This document shows, one piece after another, positions 35,731-45,004 of a stretch of DNA of 64,000 nucleotides. Numbering within the stretch: position 1 is the first letter of the stretch; each line of letters starts with the position of its first letter. The position numbers and the translations under genes are program-made. The stretch spans positions 16,548,855 through 16,612,854 of the forward strand of contig OZ020491.1 of assembly GCA_963971405.1 (NCBI GenBank), given 5' to 3'. The stretch comes from Psococerastis gibbosa (lineage: Eukaryota; Arthropoda; Insecta; Psocodea; Psocidae). The notes below the pieces were generated by a model. The model saw only the letters and a program-made list of their open reading frames with translations. It did not search any database and was not told the origin of the DNA.

Positions 35731-35840
35731 ACTCTTCTGCATTATTTGGGATGTTGTGGTCAGTAACATAGCCGGTACCTGCGTTTCATCCCTACCGATG
35801 AAGGTAAGGCACCCGTTTGGGTTGGTAGGACCCAGGTCAG
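35690..35840 (-). mobile_element. tRNA-derived SINE, family B, copy 4 (partial)
   Basis: On the minus strand GGTGCCTTACCTTCATCGG, GATGAAACGCAGGTACCGG and CATCCCAAATAATGCAGAAG match the body of the SINE copies at 1829 and 9906. The SINE 3' end is included in the tandem duplication to its left. Confidence 0.6.
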
Positions 35841-35844
35841 GCGG

Positions 35845-37230
35845 AAAAGGTTTCATGAGCATACAGTAATGAATCGGTGTTTCGTTCGTTTCAATGACTG
35901 GTCATACGTTGCATGGTTGAAAAATGTGCTCGGGGTTTACGGCAGCCCTGTGGCTGCTGTTTTGGACGGTGGCCCACATGTTAGTAGTTAATGACATGTT
36001 TTTAATTAACATACTATCATGGACTTTGACCTGGTCCGACGTCAAGCTAGTTCTTTGATTGACTGCCGTGACGGATTGACTATGAACAGCAGTACAGTAC
36101 GTTCGATTATCAACTATTTACTGTGAACCTAACAAAATAATTATTGTTTCGTTAGGTATCAAGGTAAAACCTTTTTTCTGGCGTTATTTTTTAATATTAT
36201 AAGTTAAATGAAATAATAGTTTGGAGAATGTATTGTTTTTCGAGTTCGGCTCTTGATACACAGTAATTGTTTTTAAGGCTTTTATTGGTTTATGGTTTGT
36301 TATTGCTTTACGTTTTTTGCTTTCTGCGGGCCTATACCATGCCGCTTAATAATAACTTTACCTGATGTTAAAAATGTAACCAAAGCAATTTTAGAGTAAC
36401 ACTTTGCATTCATAATTTGTCTTGTTTACATTATTAACCCCAGGTCATATTATCATTTAGTTGCTGCTGTTCTTTATTTTTATTTTTTATTGAGGCAGGC
36501 CAATAGGGAGAGCCTCTCAAATGTTTTTGTAAGCATAGGCTGACACTGTCAAACCGATTACAATTATCTATAATAAAAAGTACCTACTCATTTTCGCTGT
36601 AATATGTATTATCTCACCCGAAATATTACACAATATATCTCTAGAATAACACGTCCTCGGGACCGGTGTGAATTGTCTGCGTTTCGAGGAAGTTTTTTAT
36701 TTTTTATGAAGTTTTCCATAGACTATTTCTTTGATGTTTGTAGCCGTGCATAGAAAAATTAATTAATGTCGCAACGAAAAAAAAGGCATTTGGAACGCTG
36801 TACCTTAAATGTCATACTTTTTAAATTAAATCAATCCACTGAGTTTCTATAAAATTATTGTTTCAGAAACATGCAGTATGTTTACTTTGAACTTGTAATT
36901 TGGCGTTAATATAGATTCGATGCACCTTGAATTCCCTTACCTGCATGTTTGATGACATTTATTGATAATGAAAACCTGATCAAATCTCCTGCAGGCCTAA
37001 TCGGCCTCATACGAAGACTGACTAATGGCGTCTGATGACGTAAATTTATATTTTAATTTTTTTCTAGAATGAGCAGAAGGCTAATGAGTTATGCGTTATC
37101 TTGGCGTTTGCTAATAATAATAATGCCCCACTTAGAAACAGTCGGTCATTAATGGTCACTTTGGTTGGTATTTTCTACTGCCTTATACGACATTGGTGCA
37201 AGTTTTAGAGAAATATTTTTGAAATATTGG
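35845..37230. promoter_or_regulatory. Upstream region of the DUF1397 gene; no clear promoter
   Basis: No confident TATA or initiator could be chosen. A degraded MITE M2 fragment lies near 36340-36440 (TAACACTTTGCATTCATAAT, TTGTCTTGTTTACAT). The start codon of the gene is at 37238. Anything else here is unassigned. Confidence 0.3.
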
Positions 37231-37237
37231 CCGAAGA

Positions 37238-38367
37238 ATGAACACTGGCTACTTCTCGGTTCCCTTTTTAATTTGTAAGTTTTTATTTTTTATTTTGTAG
37301 CTTTATTGTCTTGAATATGCGGTGTATTTACCTTGTAAAACAAGTGCATCAATATTTCGATTTCGACTTTGATTTGCGATAGGTACATGGTATAGCATAG
37401 TGTGTAGAGACTCAAGCGAGGTACCAAGGACCGATCGTTTTTCTTTCAGTTATTCTACATGCTAGCTTTGTCGGCTCGGAGAATATTAAAAATACAATAC
37501 TATATCCGGATGCTAGTGGAGATAATGTTCAAATAGATTTATTGAAATACTTCCGGCAAATGGTCATTGAAAAATGCGCCAGGCGTGGATTCATGGCTGG
37601 AATTTCTATGAAACCTAAAATGAAAGTAGGTAATTCAATTAATGTTATTTTCGCTTCCTGATGGATTTAAATCGATCGCTAACTTGGATCACTACTACAA
37701 ATTATTTACTTTTGGCAGGAAAGATCAGATTTTTAGGGTCCTTGACGAGATGCATTAATTGTGATTTTTACTTTAGTGTTGAAATATTGGCACTGAGAAG
37801 GACATGATTAAATGAGCGTCAAATAAGTTTGTACTGATTGACTGACTTGTCTTTTCCAGGTTGCTCTGTACGCAAAAGAATGTGACATTTTTTCAGCTGA
37901 TTTGGAGGAAGTCCAAAAACAGATAAACATTTCTATTAAGGCCAGTGATGGTAGTCTTGATGAAACATTCGTTAAATTTTGCAGGTATTTGCTATTAAAT
38001 TAATCATTGCGACCAACACAGGACATGTAGCATAGTGGTACGGACTCTGACTTTCACCCGAAAGGTTGTTGGTTCGAGTCCCACACTGGCTACATTTTCT
38101 GGCCTTGCTTCGGAGGGCATGTAAAGCAGGCGGTCCCGGGTCTTCCTAGTTGAGTGTAAGAGAGGGCTTTATAGCCCTAACTCCGCTAGGTTGGCTTAGT
38201 GATAGAAAAAATAAAAAGTCCTTATTTATTTATTTATTTTATTTATTTATTTATCACAATGCTTGGAAAATATTTATCTTTAGGCTGAGGCAGAGGTTCT
38301 CAAAGTGTGTTAGAACCCGCCTGGGTGTCCGTGGCGCAGTCCCCTACCATTTTTAGCACTAGATACA

Positions 38368-38402
<35 letters not shown>

Positions 38403-41400
38403 CTAGTATATTTTTTTACTGTTTTTCTTGTACAATTTCTTAGTAATGTGGTTCAGAGGGGCACCTTTGGGCATTCCCGTGATGGGCCCCTTAATCTAAT
38501 CCTAAAATTACTAAAATTAAATTAAAATTAAGAAAATGTTGAAGTTTAAAAAATTATACAATCAAATAATAAAACTAATTACAAAGTGAACAAATTACTT
38601 AAAATTAACACGTAGTACCCTTAGTTGGCATTCATTTGGGCCTTATTGTTTCTGTAATACTTTGGAGGTTTTGCGAAGTATAACAATTAAATTTGTGTTT
38701 TAACAGTTGTATTGGTATGGCGGTCTTATGGCGCCCATTCCACCGACCGACTAGGGCTATTTACAAAAACAGTGACGTGGTAGCAGACATTCAAGACTTA
38801 GGCGGGGTTTCCACCGACCTCGCATTGCAGAATTGACGGAAATGTTTATTTTCCTCTATGCCATAGTTAAAATTGATCAATGATCATACAGTAAAATCAC
38901 AAACAAACAAACTAAAATTAAAAAATGGCGTCATGGGATATGTTAAGTACAAACATTTAATAGATTTCTATAAAAAGAAAAATTCTAATTTCCGTCAATG
39001 TCATTTGCATTCTGGTCGGTGGAATCGCCACCTAAGTCTTGAATGTCTGCTACCACGTCACCGTTTTTGTAAATAGCCCTAGCCGGTCGGTGGAATGGGC
39101 GCCTAAGGTCTATTGGCAGACTGCTGTATAGTGAGATTACATTATTTAGTCACGTAATTTTCATATTTTGTACTCCTCGACTGTAGCTTTTCACGATTTT
39201 TTCCACCTTCAGTTATTTGTCTCATCTGTTCGTAAAAGATTATTATTTTTAATATAGTTTTTAAATATTGTAACAGGAAAAATTCATCAACCATTGGGTG
39301 CATTGTCAACTTCATAAATTCTTTTACGCCATGCTTGAATGAAGAGGAAAGGCTCTCTGTTAGCAATATTGTGTATGCTGTTTCTGAACTCTTCAAACAC
39401 GTCTGCTACAGAGACGGCGATAATATTGCTCGTGAGTACAATGTTTACAAAATACAGATACAGAAGATATGTGCGAAACCTTCAATAAAGAACTTTCGCA
39501 TAGAAAAAAAAAAAAAAATGCAATGCCCTCTGATTGGCACGGCGTATCACCGTACTCCGGTTTCTGCAGCCTGCAGTCTGATCGAGGCGTTTATAATACC
39601 GGGGTTAAATAATACCCTAGGATTATAACTGTAAACAAACAAATTTTGAATAGCACTTTCCATTATAAAATTATCTTGTTTACCAGTGGATTAAATAAAT
39701 ATAAACGTCCCGATCAGGCTGCTGATCGAGCCGATTATAATACCCGGGGTTAAATAAATACCCCACAGGATTATAACTGTAAACAAACAAATTTTGAATA
39801 GCACTTTCCATTATAAAATTATCTTGTTTAGCAGTGGATTAAATAAATACCGGTATTATAATCGCCCCGATCAGGCTGCTGGAGAAGGCGGGGTTCAACA
39901 TAATCACCCTAAAGTCAGAAGAGCGTAACCAAAATTTTTGGGGAAATTGAGTTATGATCAGATTTAGTGGCCTTCTTTGCATACACCAAAAAATTTAACC
40001 ATAAAAAATAAGGCTGAAATTTTCGATTAGGAGGGCATATCTGACTGTTTGTAGAAAACTACTAGTAGATTATACAAACACAGAAACGCAATTATCTCGA
40101 AATGTTGTCTTTTTGACTTTAGGGTGACGGATGGACATGGTACTTACTTACTTACTTAGGCGCCCATTCCACCGACCGGCTAGGGCTATTTACAAAAAAC
40201 GGTGACTGTGTAGCAGACATTCAAGACTTAGGTGGCGTTTCCACCGACCTCGCATTGCAGAATGCAAATGACATTGACGGAAATTAGAATTTTTCTTTTT
40301 ATAGAAATCTATTAAAATGTTTGTACTTAACATATCCCATGACGCCATTTTTTAATTTTAGTTTGTTTGTTTGTGATTTTACTGTATGATCATTGATCAA
40401 TTTTAACTATGGGATAGAGGAAAATAAACATTTCCGTCAATTCTGCAATGGGAGGTCTGTGGAAACCCCGCCTAAGTCTTGAATGTCTGCTACCACGTCA
40501 CTGTTTTTGTAAATAGCCCTAGCCGGTCGGTGGAATGGGCGCCTTACTCACTTACTTAACGGGCCTAGGACACGTTGATCCAAAATATTGCGGCCTGTAT
40601 TGCCCTGTCATTGGTCAAGGTGGCCGTCGTTTTGTTGCTGTCTGCATTCGCCAGTCGGCCGTAGAGGTGGGCCGTTCTTGGTTTTCTCGCGAACTGGCGT
40701 TATCAGTTCAAGTGATTCAAAAAGAATGGCTCTTATTATGCGTTCTTTTAAGAGCCGGTTCATGGCTTCGGCTCAATCCCAACACTGGCAACTGGTTCAC
40801 TAATCACTGGTTGATCAATCACTATACAGTTCTTATACGGAACCAGTTCGCCAATGGTTAGCGACTTGCGTTCGTGAAAGGAGCCAACATTTCCCTGTAA
40901 TTAGCTTTTGTACAAATAAATAACAAATATTATCATGAACACGTGCTGCTATTTTTCAGTGGAGTAAGTGTAAGTATGTTACGTAAGTGGCGTCCACTTC
41001 ATATATACAATACCATTTTGCATTGCGTTCTTTAAGAACCTAATATTTTTGTAGTCGGGAACCGGTTCATCTAGTTCATGGCTCAAGAGCCGTTCTAAGA
41101 ACCGGCTCAAGTAAGAACGACACACCTCTACAGTCGGGTTTTCCGCCAGTCCCCACCTACACAGGTTCGCGCGGCATATACACCCCCTTCTTAGCCTATT
41201 GAGGCTCCGCCATGTAGGGTACGGTAGTTGAGTTCCGGGCGCTATTTCATCCTGGATGTTTGTAGTTAGGTTCTTCCACCTGTTGATGAGATTTGAGCTG
41301 ACTGTTCCCTCCACCCGTGTAGTTCGACATGATGGACATGGCCAAGAGTTAGGATGAGGTAAATTTTTTTAACGGTTATGACAAAGGCCACGCTGTCCAC

Positions 41401-42496
41401 CTTTACATTTGTACCAACCTGCTGCGTTGTTGGCTAACTAATTTTTACTCTAATTTTAGTAATTATTGCTGAGGGAGGTCTTGATTGTATGAACATCATC
41501 ACTCCTACCATATGGAAATGCTTTTCTTTCGTATACAATGACTCAATTCCACAAATTGAATTTAATTCAACAGAAAGCAAAGGGTGAGTGACCATAAAAT
41601 TATTTATAAATTTTGTATTAGGCATATGCATAGGCGTATCCATTGGTATCCATTCCGATTCACTTTCCTTAGAATTTTAAATTCTAAAAGCGTAAATAAT
41701 TTTTAAAAGATGTCTGTTTTTTACGTCCAGTTGGTATTACGGTATAGTTGAAGACTGAAGTACATGTTGCTTATTTTGGGATAGTCAAATATGCCCTGGG
41801 AGAGATTTCCCAATATTTTAACAAAGAATGCCCCTGTATTTTTGACACAATTAATTAATTCCACATTGCCGAAAAGATATGGAAAATGGTGTTAGCTTTG
41901 CGGTTGTCGCATGGGGAGTTAATTAATTTAATAAAAAGTGCCGCCAGGCCTAATTTGTTAAAAAAAAATTGAAAATCTATGCCTTACATAACCGAAATTA
42001 CAGAATCAAGTAAAATATGAACTTCGCAGGATTCGAACCCACAATCGATTAGTGTTATCACTACATATGGCCAGGCAAGGATCGTGGGTACGAATCCCAC
42101 CAAGTCCAGATTTTTCTTGTGACTCTCTAATTCCGTTTATAACAAGGAGGTTGTCTCTTCAACCTAAGTCAATTTAAAATTGATAATCGTGAGTGTTAGT
42201 CTCTAATGTACATAGGAATAATCAAGACATCACTGTTTTTAATCAAAGTCGCAGGTTCAATTCCTTTTTTTCATTTGTTTTTCAGGCAATTTCACGAGTT
42301 GCATAAGTGCGTACTCAGTGATGTGAAGGATCTCTGTGAAGACTCGGCAAATTTTATTGATTCATTGTTTACATTTATATCCAAGAAAATGTTCGTTGTG
42401 GATGCGAAGAATCATTCCGACAGTGTTATCAACTCATGTCCAGTGTTAACGATGGTGCTGCTATTGTTGCTCAACTACCTGCTTTTTACGGGCTAG
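37238..42496 (+). CDS. 27 kDa hemolymph glycoprotein-like (DUF1397) secreted protein, six exons, probable GPI anchor
   Basis: Exons are 37238-37274, 37450-37625, 37860-37984, 39277-39431, 41460-41583 and 42286-42496. Every intron is GT-AG (phases 1, 0, 2, 1, 2) and the joined frame is open for 275 residues. The start was chosen because this ATG is followed by a strong GTAAGT donor in the phase needed by exon 2 and yields a signal peptide (about residues 1-22, core FLIFILHASF). The mature part has cysteines at 55, 79, 112, 121, 132, 156, 174, 185, 214 and 223. Residues 156-174 read CYRDGDNIALIIAEGGLDC, which matches the family signature of a KDGD block, then AEGG, then a cysteine. N-glycosylation sequons lie at 94, 115, 191, 200 and 248. 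Residues 258-274 are a hydrophobic tail after small residues, as in GPI-anchored proteins, whereas soluble hemolymph members end without one. The family is secreted in insects and its biochemical role is unsettled. Introns 3-5 are full of transposons but the coding exons are clean. Family assignment is fairly sure; the GPI anchor is inferred. Confidence 0.85.
38020..38255 (+). mobile_element. tRNA-derived SINE, family A, in intron 3 of the DUF1397 gene
   Basis: The head TAGCATAGTGGTACGGAC (A box) and GTTGGTTCGAGTCCC (B box) are tRNA-like, followed by the family body CTTCGGAGGGCATGTAAAGC and AGGGCTTTATAGCCC. The tail is a (TTTA)n run at 38222-38255. Same orientation as the host gene, 35 bp after the donor of exon 3. 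Confidence 0.75.
38362..38398 (+). repeat. (AAT)n microsatellite
   Basis: About eleven AAT units in intron 3 of the DUF1397 gene. A similar run lies at 59200-59222. Confidence 0.8.
38730..39103 (+). mobile_element. Composite palindrome 1 (MITE inside a MITE), intron 3
   Basis: The outer palindrome has arms 38730-38800 and 39033-39103 beginning GGCGCCCATTCCACCGACC. An inner MITE (38801-39032, GGCGGGGTTTCCACCGACC family) sits at its exact centre, between TTCAAGACTTA and TAAGTCTTGAA. One inner arm lacks a short GCAAATGAC segment that the other arm keeps. The identical composite, inverted, lies at 40159-40543. Confidence 0.8.
39565..39880. mobile_element. Tandem dimer of MITE M2, intron 4
   Basis: Two monomers (about 39565-39722 and 39720-39880) with GTAAACAAACAAATTTTGAA, GCACTTTCCATTATAAAATT and ends AATCGCCCCGATCAGGCTGC. 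Both are slightly shorter than the copy at 33013. It lies between exon 4 and the LINE fragment. Confidence 0.7.
40159..40543 (-). mobile_element. Composite palindrome 2 (MITE inside a MITE), intron 4
   Basis: The outer arms are 40159-40230 and 40473-40543 (GGCGCCCATTCCACCGACCG), the inner element 40231-40472, flanked by TTA (40156-40158 and 40544-40546). The inner element is in opposite orientation to that at 38801, and its reverse complement shares the same arm deletion. The composite is therefore one mobile unit that inserted here into a LINE tail. Confidence 0.85.
40662..41130. mobile_element. hAT-type MITE inside the LINE fragment
   Basis: A 469-bp element begins TAGAGGTGGGCCGTTCTTG and ends with the inverse (CGACACACCTCTA). 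Subterminal copies of AAGAGCCGGTTC and its inverse GAACCGG occur at both sides. Flanks are CAGTCGGC (40652-40659) and CAGTCGGG (41131-41138), an 8-bp duplication with one mismatch and two extra bases on the left. No transposase. Confidence 0.75.
41985..42180. mobile_element. Inverted pair of tRNA-type SINE I, intron 5
   Basis: The left arm has GGATTCGAACCCACAATCGA. The right arm has ATCGTGGGTACGAATCCCAC followed by TCTCTAATTCC and GTTGTCTCTTCAACCTA, matching the arms at 9757-9904. The fold-back order is the same at both loci. It ends about 105 bp before the acceptor of the last exon. Confidence 0.6.
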
Positions 42497-42534
42497 AATG
42501 ACTTTATTCCACTTTTGGTTTGATTTATTAAAAA

Positions 42535-42540
42535 AATAAA
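42535..42540 (+). promoter_or_regulatory. poly(A) signal AATAAA of the DUF1397 gene
   Basis: A canonical AATAAA lies 39 bases after the stop codon of the six-exon gene, at the end of an A-rich run. It is the first such hexamer after the stop and gives a very short 3' UTR. The exact cleavage site cannot be read from sequence alone. Confidence 0.55.
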
Positions 42541-43214
42541 AAACCCACGGTTCCTCACTTAGCTCCAATACTTTCTACTAGATTTTACGTGTGGCTTTTT
42601 TCATCACAAATTTTGTATTTCCATGTATATTTTATAAAATGTAATATTTATGTTAATTAGTCAGACAACAATATTTACCTTGAATTTGTTTGCTGGTCTC
42701 GCTGCGTGATTGATTTTTCAATCCATATTAATTAATTAACTTCATAAATTCTGTTCGAACGAATAAGCCATATCGATAACTCAAGTCCAGCTGGCTTATA
42801 CTTCAGAAAAAACGACACAATTTGACATATAGTGTAATTCGTCCCCTTCCCCCCTAATCCAGCCCTTTCCAATAAGATTACGTAGCTCCCCTCACTTTTG
42901 ATCGGATTACTGCTGAATTAAACCTCTGGAAGAAGGGTTGTGCGGGTCAATTCGATTAGCTCCCATCAAGTCGTGTAGGTATCTGCTGGTTCTACTAACA
43001 GTACAATAGGAAATTATTAGGTTGTCATAGGTTTATGAAGCAATTATTTTCTAAGTCAATGAAATGCCATTCTTCGTATGAATATATAAAATCGTCTTCT
43101 TTGTAACTTTGTAATATTTTGAACACATTATGATGAGAGTTAACTTTGTAAAATATCACATAAAATACTTCGTATGAAGTTACAATTCAAACGATTGGTT
43201 TGCAGTAAAACTCT

Positions 43215-43478
43215 ACATATCATCCTTCAGCTCTCTCGGCCCCGCGTGTTCCTCTTCTGTTTCTTGCGTCCTCCTTCAGTTGCTCCATGAATTCCTTCTT
43301 CTATTGGTTCCTTCCGCTGTGCCCTCAATAATGGTGTGCACCAGGTTTTCGTGTCTTAGCAAATGTTCTACCCATTTCGCTCTTGTACTTTTTATGTAAG
43401 GTCACACTCTCTTCTTCAGTAGCCTCTGGCACTCTTTCATTCATCACGTGGTCCCTCCAGCTGATACCATGAGTCCCC
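43215..43478 (-). pseudogene. LINE reverse-transcriptase C-terminal fragment, decayed
   Basis: On the minus strand one frame reads RAKWVEHLLRHENLVHTIIE, followed in frame by GTAEGTNRRRNSW. Just upstream, in another frame, is SWRDHVMNE. These are the usual blocks after the RT domain in insect LINEs. The reading frame changes at least once, so it is dead. It lies about 700 bp downstream of the DUF1397 gene in opposite orientation. Confidence 0.6.
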
Positions 43479-43479
43479 A

Positions 43480-44410
43480 TGTAATGAGTAATGAGGTTCC
43501 AAAGGTGGGGTTATGCTACAGCTGTTGCATACCTACAAAATTAAAATTATTGTATACCTGATGTCAGAGATTCTATAAAGTGGCCAAGTAACACTTTATT
43601 GCCGATTTAGCTCCCAAAATAATAAGTTTCGGCCGTTTCCGGTACGATTCTGGTATAGCAAAGTGTATTTTAAAGATGCAAGACAAATTAGAAAGCGTCA
43701 GAGCCATGGTGAAAAGTATTTTATTTTATATGCACGTATATAACTTACTTCTTACAAGACAATATAGCCACTAAGGATTGCGTCAATAAGCTTAAGCTTA
43801 TTATATCAATATTATTATATTATTATCAATAAGCTTAAGTAGATGTTAAGATGTGTCAAGTCCAGTTCAATGATATTTCGTATGCTAGAGATAAATCCAC
43901 GTATTGTTGCAGCTCTGAACTTATTTGTTAGCCAAAATCAATTTAAGGCTTATTGGATTGTATTCAATGGCCCCCTTAGCATGTTGATTTAGCCTGAAGC
44001 ATCCGGGTGCTGCGTGTGCCAGATTTACCGCAAAAAGCTGTTGGAATGACGGATAAACAAACAATTTCTCCTAGGAGCAAATTCTAATATTCTTTAGTAT
44101 CAGTTGAGAACACTACGATATTAAGGCTGCTGGAAATTTAATTATATTAATTTGGTTAATTCAAAATCATGATGTTTTAGAGAGACATCATAAAATCCAA
44201 TATCATCTAAACTTCCTTCAGTTATAAATTACTTGTTGTTCCTGATAGTAAATAAAACAAAAACAAAAAATATAGCGCTCTTGATGTTGTGGTGGCGTAG
44301 AAACGCACGTGCCATGCCACGGATCTGACGGATCTCAGTAATATTTTAATTTTTTTTGGTGATAACCGGGTCATCTGGTGATATGGGATGGCATCTGGCT
44401 GTATTTTAAT
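43480..44410. other. No gene seen
   Basis: AT-rich. A perfect 18-bp palindrome AATAAGCTTAAGCTTATT lies near 43786-43803, with a second AATAAGCTTAAG near 43828. No supported frame. Confidence 0.4.
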
Positions 44411-44421
44411 TTGTATGTGTC

Positions 44422-44603
44422 GCCAGTATTGTATGTTTGTCTGTGGCGTCAGTATTGTATGTTTGTCTGTGGCGTCAGTATTGTATGTTTGTATGTGTCG
44501 TCAGTATTGTATGTTTGTCTGTGGCGTCAGTATTGTATGTTTGTCTGTGGCGTCAGTATTGTATGTTTGTATGTGTCGTCAGTATTGTATGTTTGTCTGT
44601 GGC
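44422..44603 (+). repeat. 26-bp minisatellite, seven units, 78-bp higher-order period
   Basis: The unit is GTCAGTATTGTATGTTTGTC plus TGTGGC. Units 3 and 6, and the partial unit before unit 1, end ATGTGTC instead of CTGTGGC, giving a two-plus-one pattern of 78 bp. All three forward frames stay open through it, producing artificial cysteine-rich frames at 44378-44689. A G run follows at about 44629. Confidence 0.9.
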
Positions 44604-44732
44604 GTCATTTAAATTTTTTCTTGGAGGTGGGGGGGGGGGTCAAGGGGGGACAGGATACAGCTAGTACTAGTACTAAGTCATTGGCATAGCAGGTGGAAAC
44701 GCAGTACTTATTGTTGAAATCAACTTGTCTAT

Positions 44733-45000
44733 GGCGGCAATTCCACCGGCGATTTTACTTCATTTGTGATTTGAGATTTTTTGTTTGTTTTGTTTTAAGG
44801 AGACTATTATGTAGATACTTAACTTATCTATTATAAATTAAGTTATAATATGGTAGCAGACATCATTAATAAGTCTCTACCATATTATAACTTAATTTAT
44901 AATAGATAAGTTCAGTATTTACATAATAGTCTCCTTAAAAGAAAACAAACAAAAAATATCAAAACACAAATGAAGTAAAATCGCCGGTGGAATTGCCGCC
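44733..45000. mobile_element. Long near-perfect palindrome MITE (GGCGGCAATTCCACCGGCG)
   Basis: A 268-bp element whose arms (44733-44855 and 44875-45000) are almost perfect inverses, starting GGCGGCAATTCCACCGGCG. The ends share GGCG..TTCCACCG with the MITEs at 181, 8998 and 38730, and the centre has GGTAGCAGACAT like the outer arms of the composites. It carries AAGGAGACTATTATGT near 44799, as in the tail of the Penelope-like element. Confidence 0.8.
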
Positions 45001-45004
45001 TTAT

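Larger units (their letters stand above)
40141..41340 (-). mobile_element. LINE 3' fragment, same family as 19568-22663, interrupted twice
   Basis: On the minus strand the frame near 41120-41250 reads GTQLPYPTWRSLNRLRRG, matching ANLPYPIWRTLNRLRTG of the LINE at 19568. The terminal part continues at 40661-40561 and ends in the family (AAGT)n tail at 40560-40544 and 40158-40141. A hAT MITE (40662-41130) splits the coding part, and composite palindrome 2 (40159-40543) splits the tail. The far left end of the fragment (above 41300) may include unrelated sequence. Confidence 0.75.

Noticed and set aside
35365-35862. 165-residue reverse-strand frame with a 53-residue repeat
   Set aside because: It is made of a SINE family B fragment and a 159-bp tandem duplication whose length is divisible by three, so the repeat and open frame are by-products.
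38020-38100. Possible tRNA gene at the SINE head
   Set aside because: It has A and B boxes but no paired acceptor stem, and the same head plus body recurs at 26735 and 57296 as a SINE.
40979-41314. 111-residue reverse frame as one protein
   Set aside because: It joins a LINE fragment with a hAT MITE by chance read-through, so it is not a single gene.
44378-44689. Cysteine-rich repeat proteins in three frames
   Set aside because: They are translations of a 26-bp minisatellite that happens to lack stops in all forward frames.
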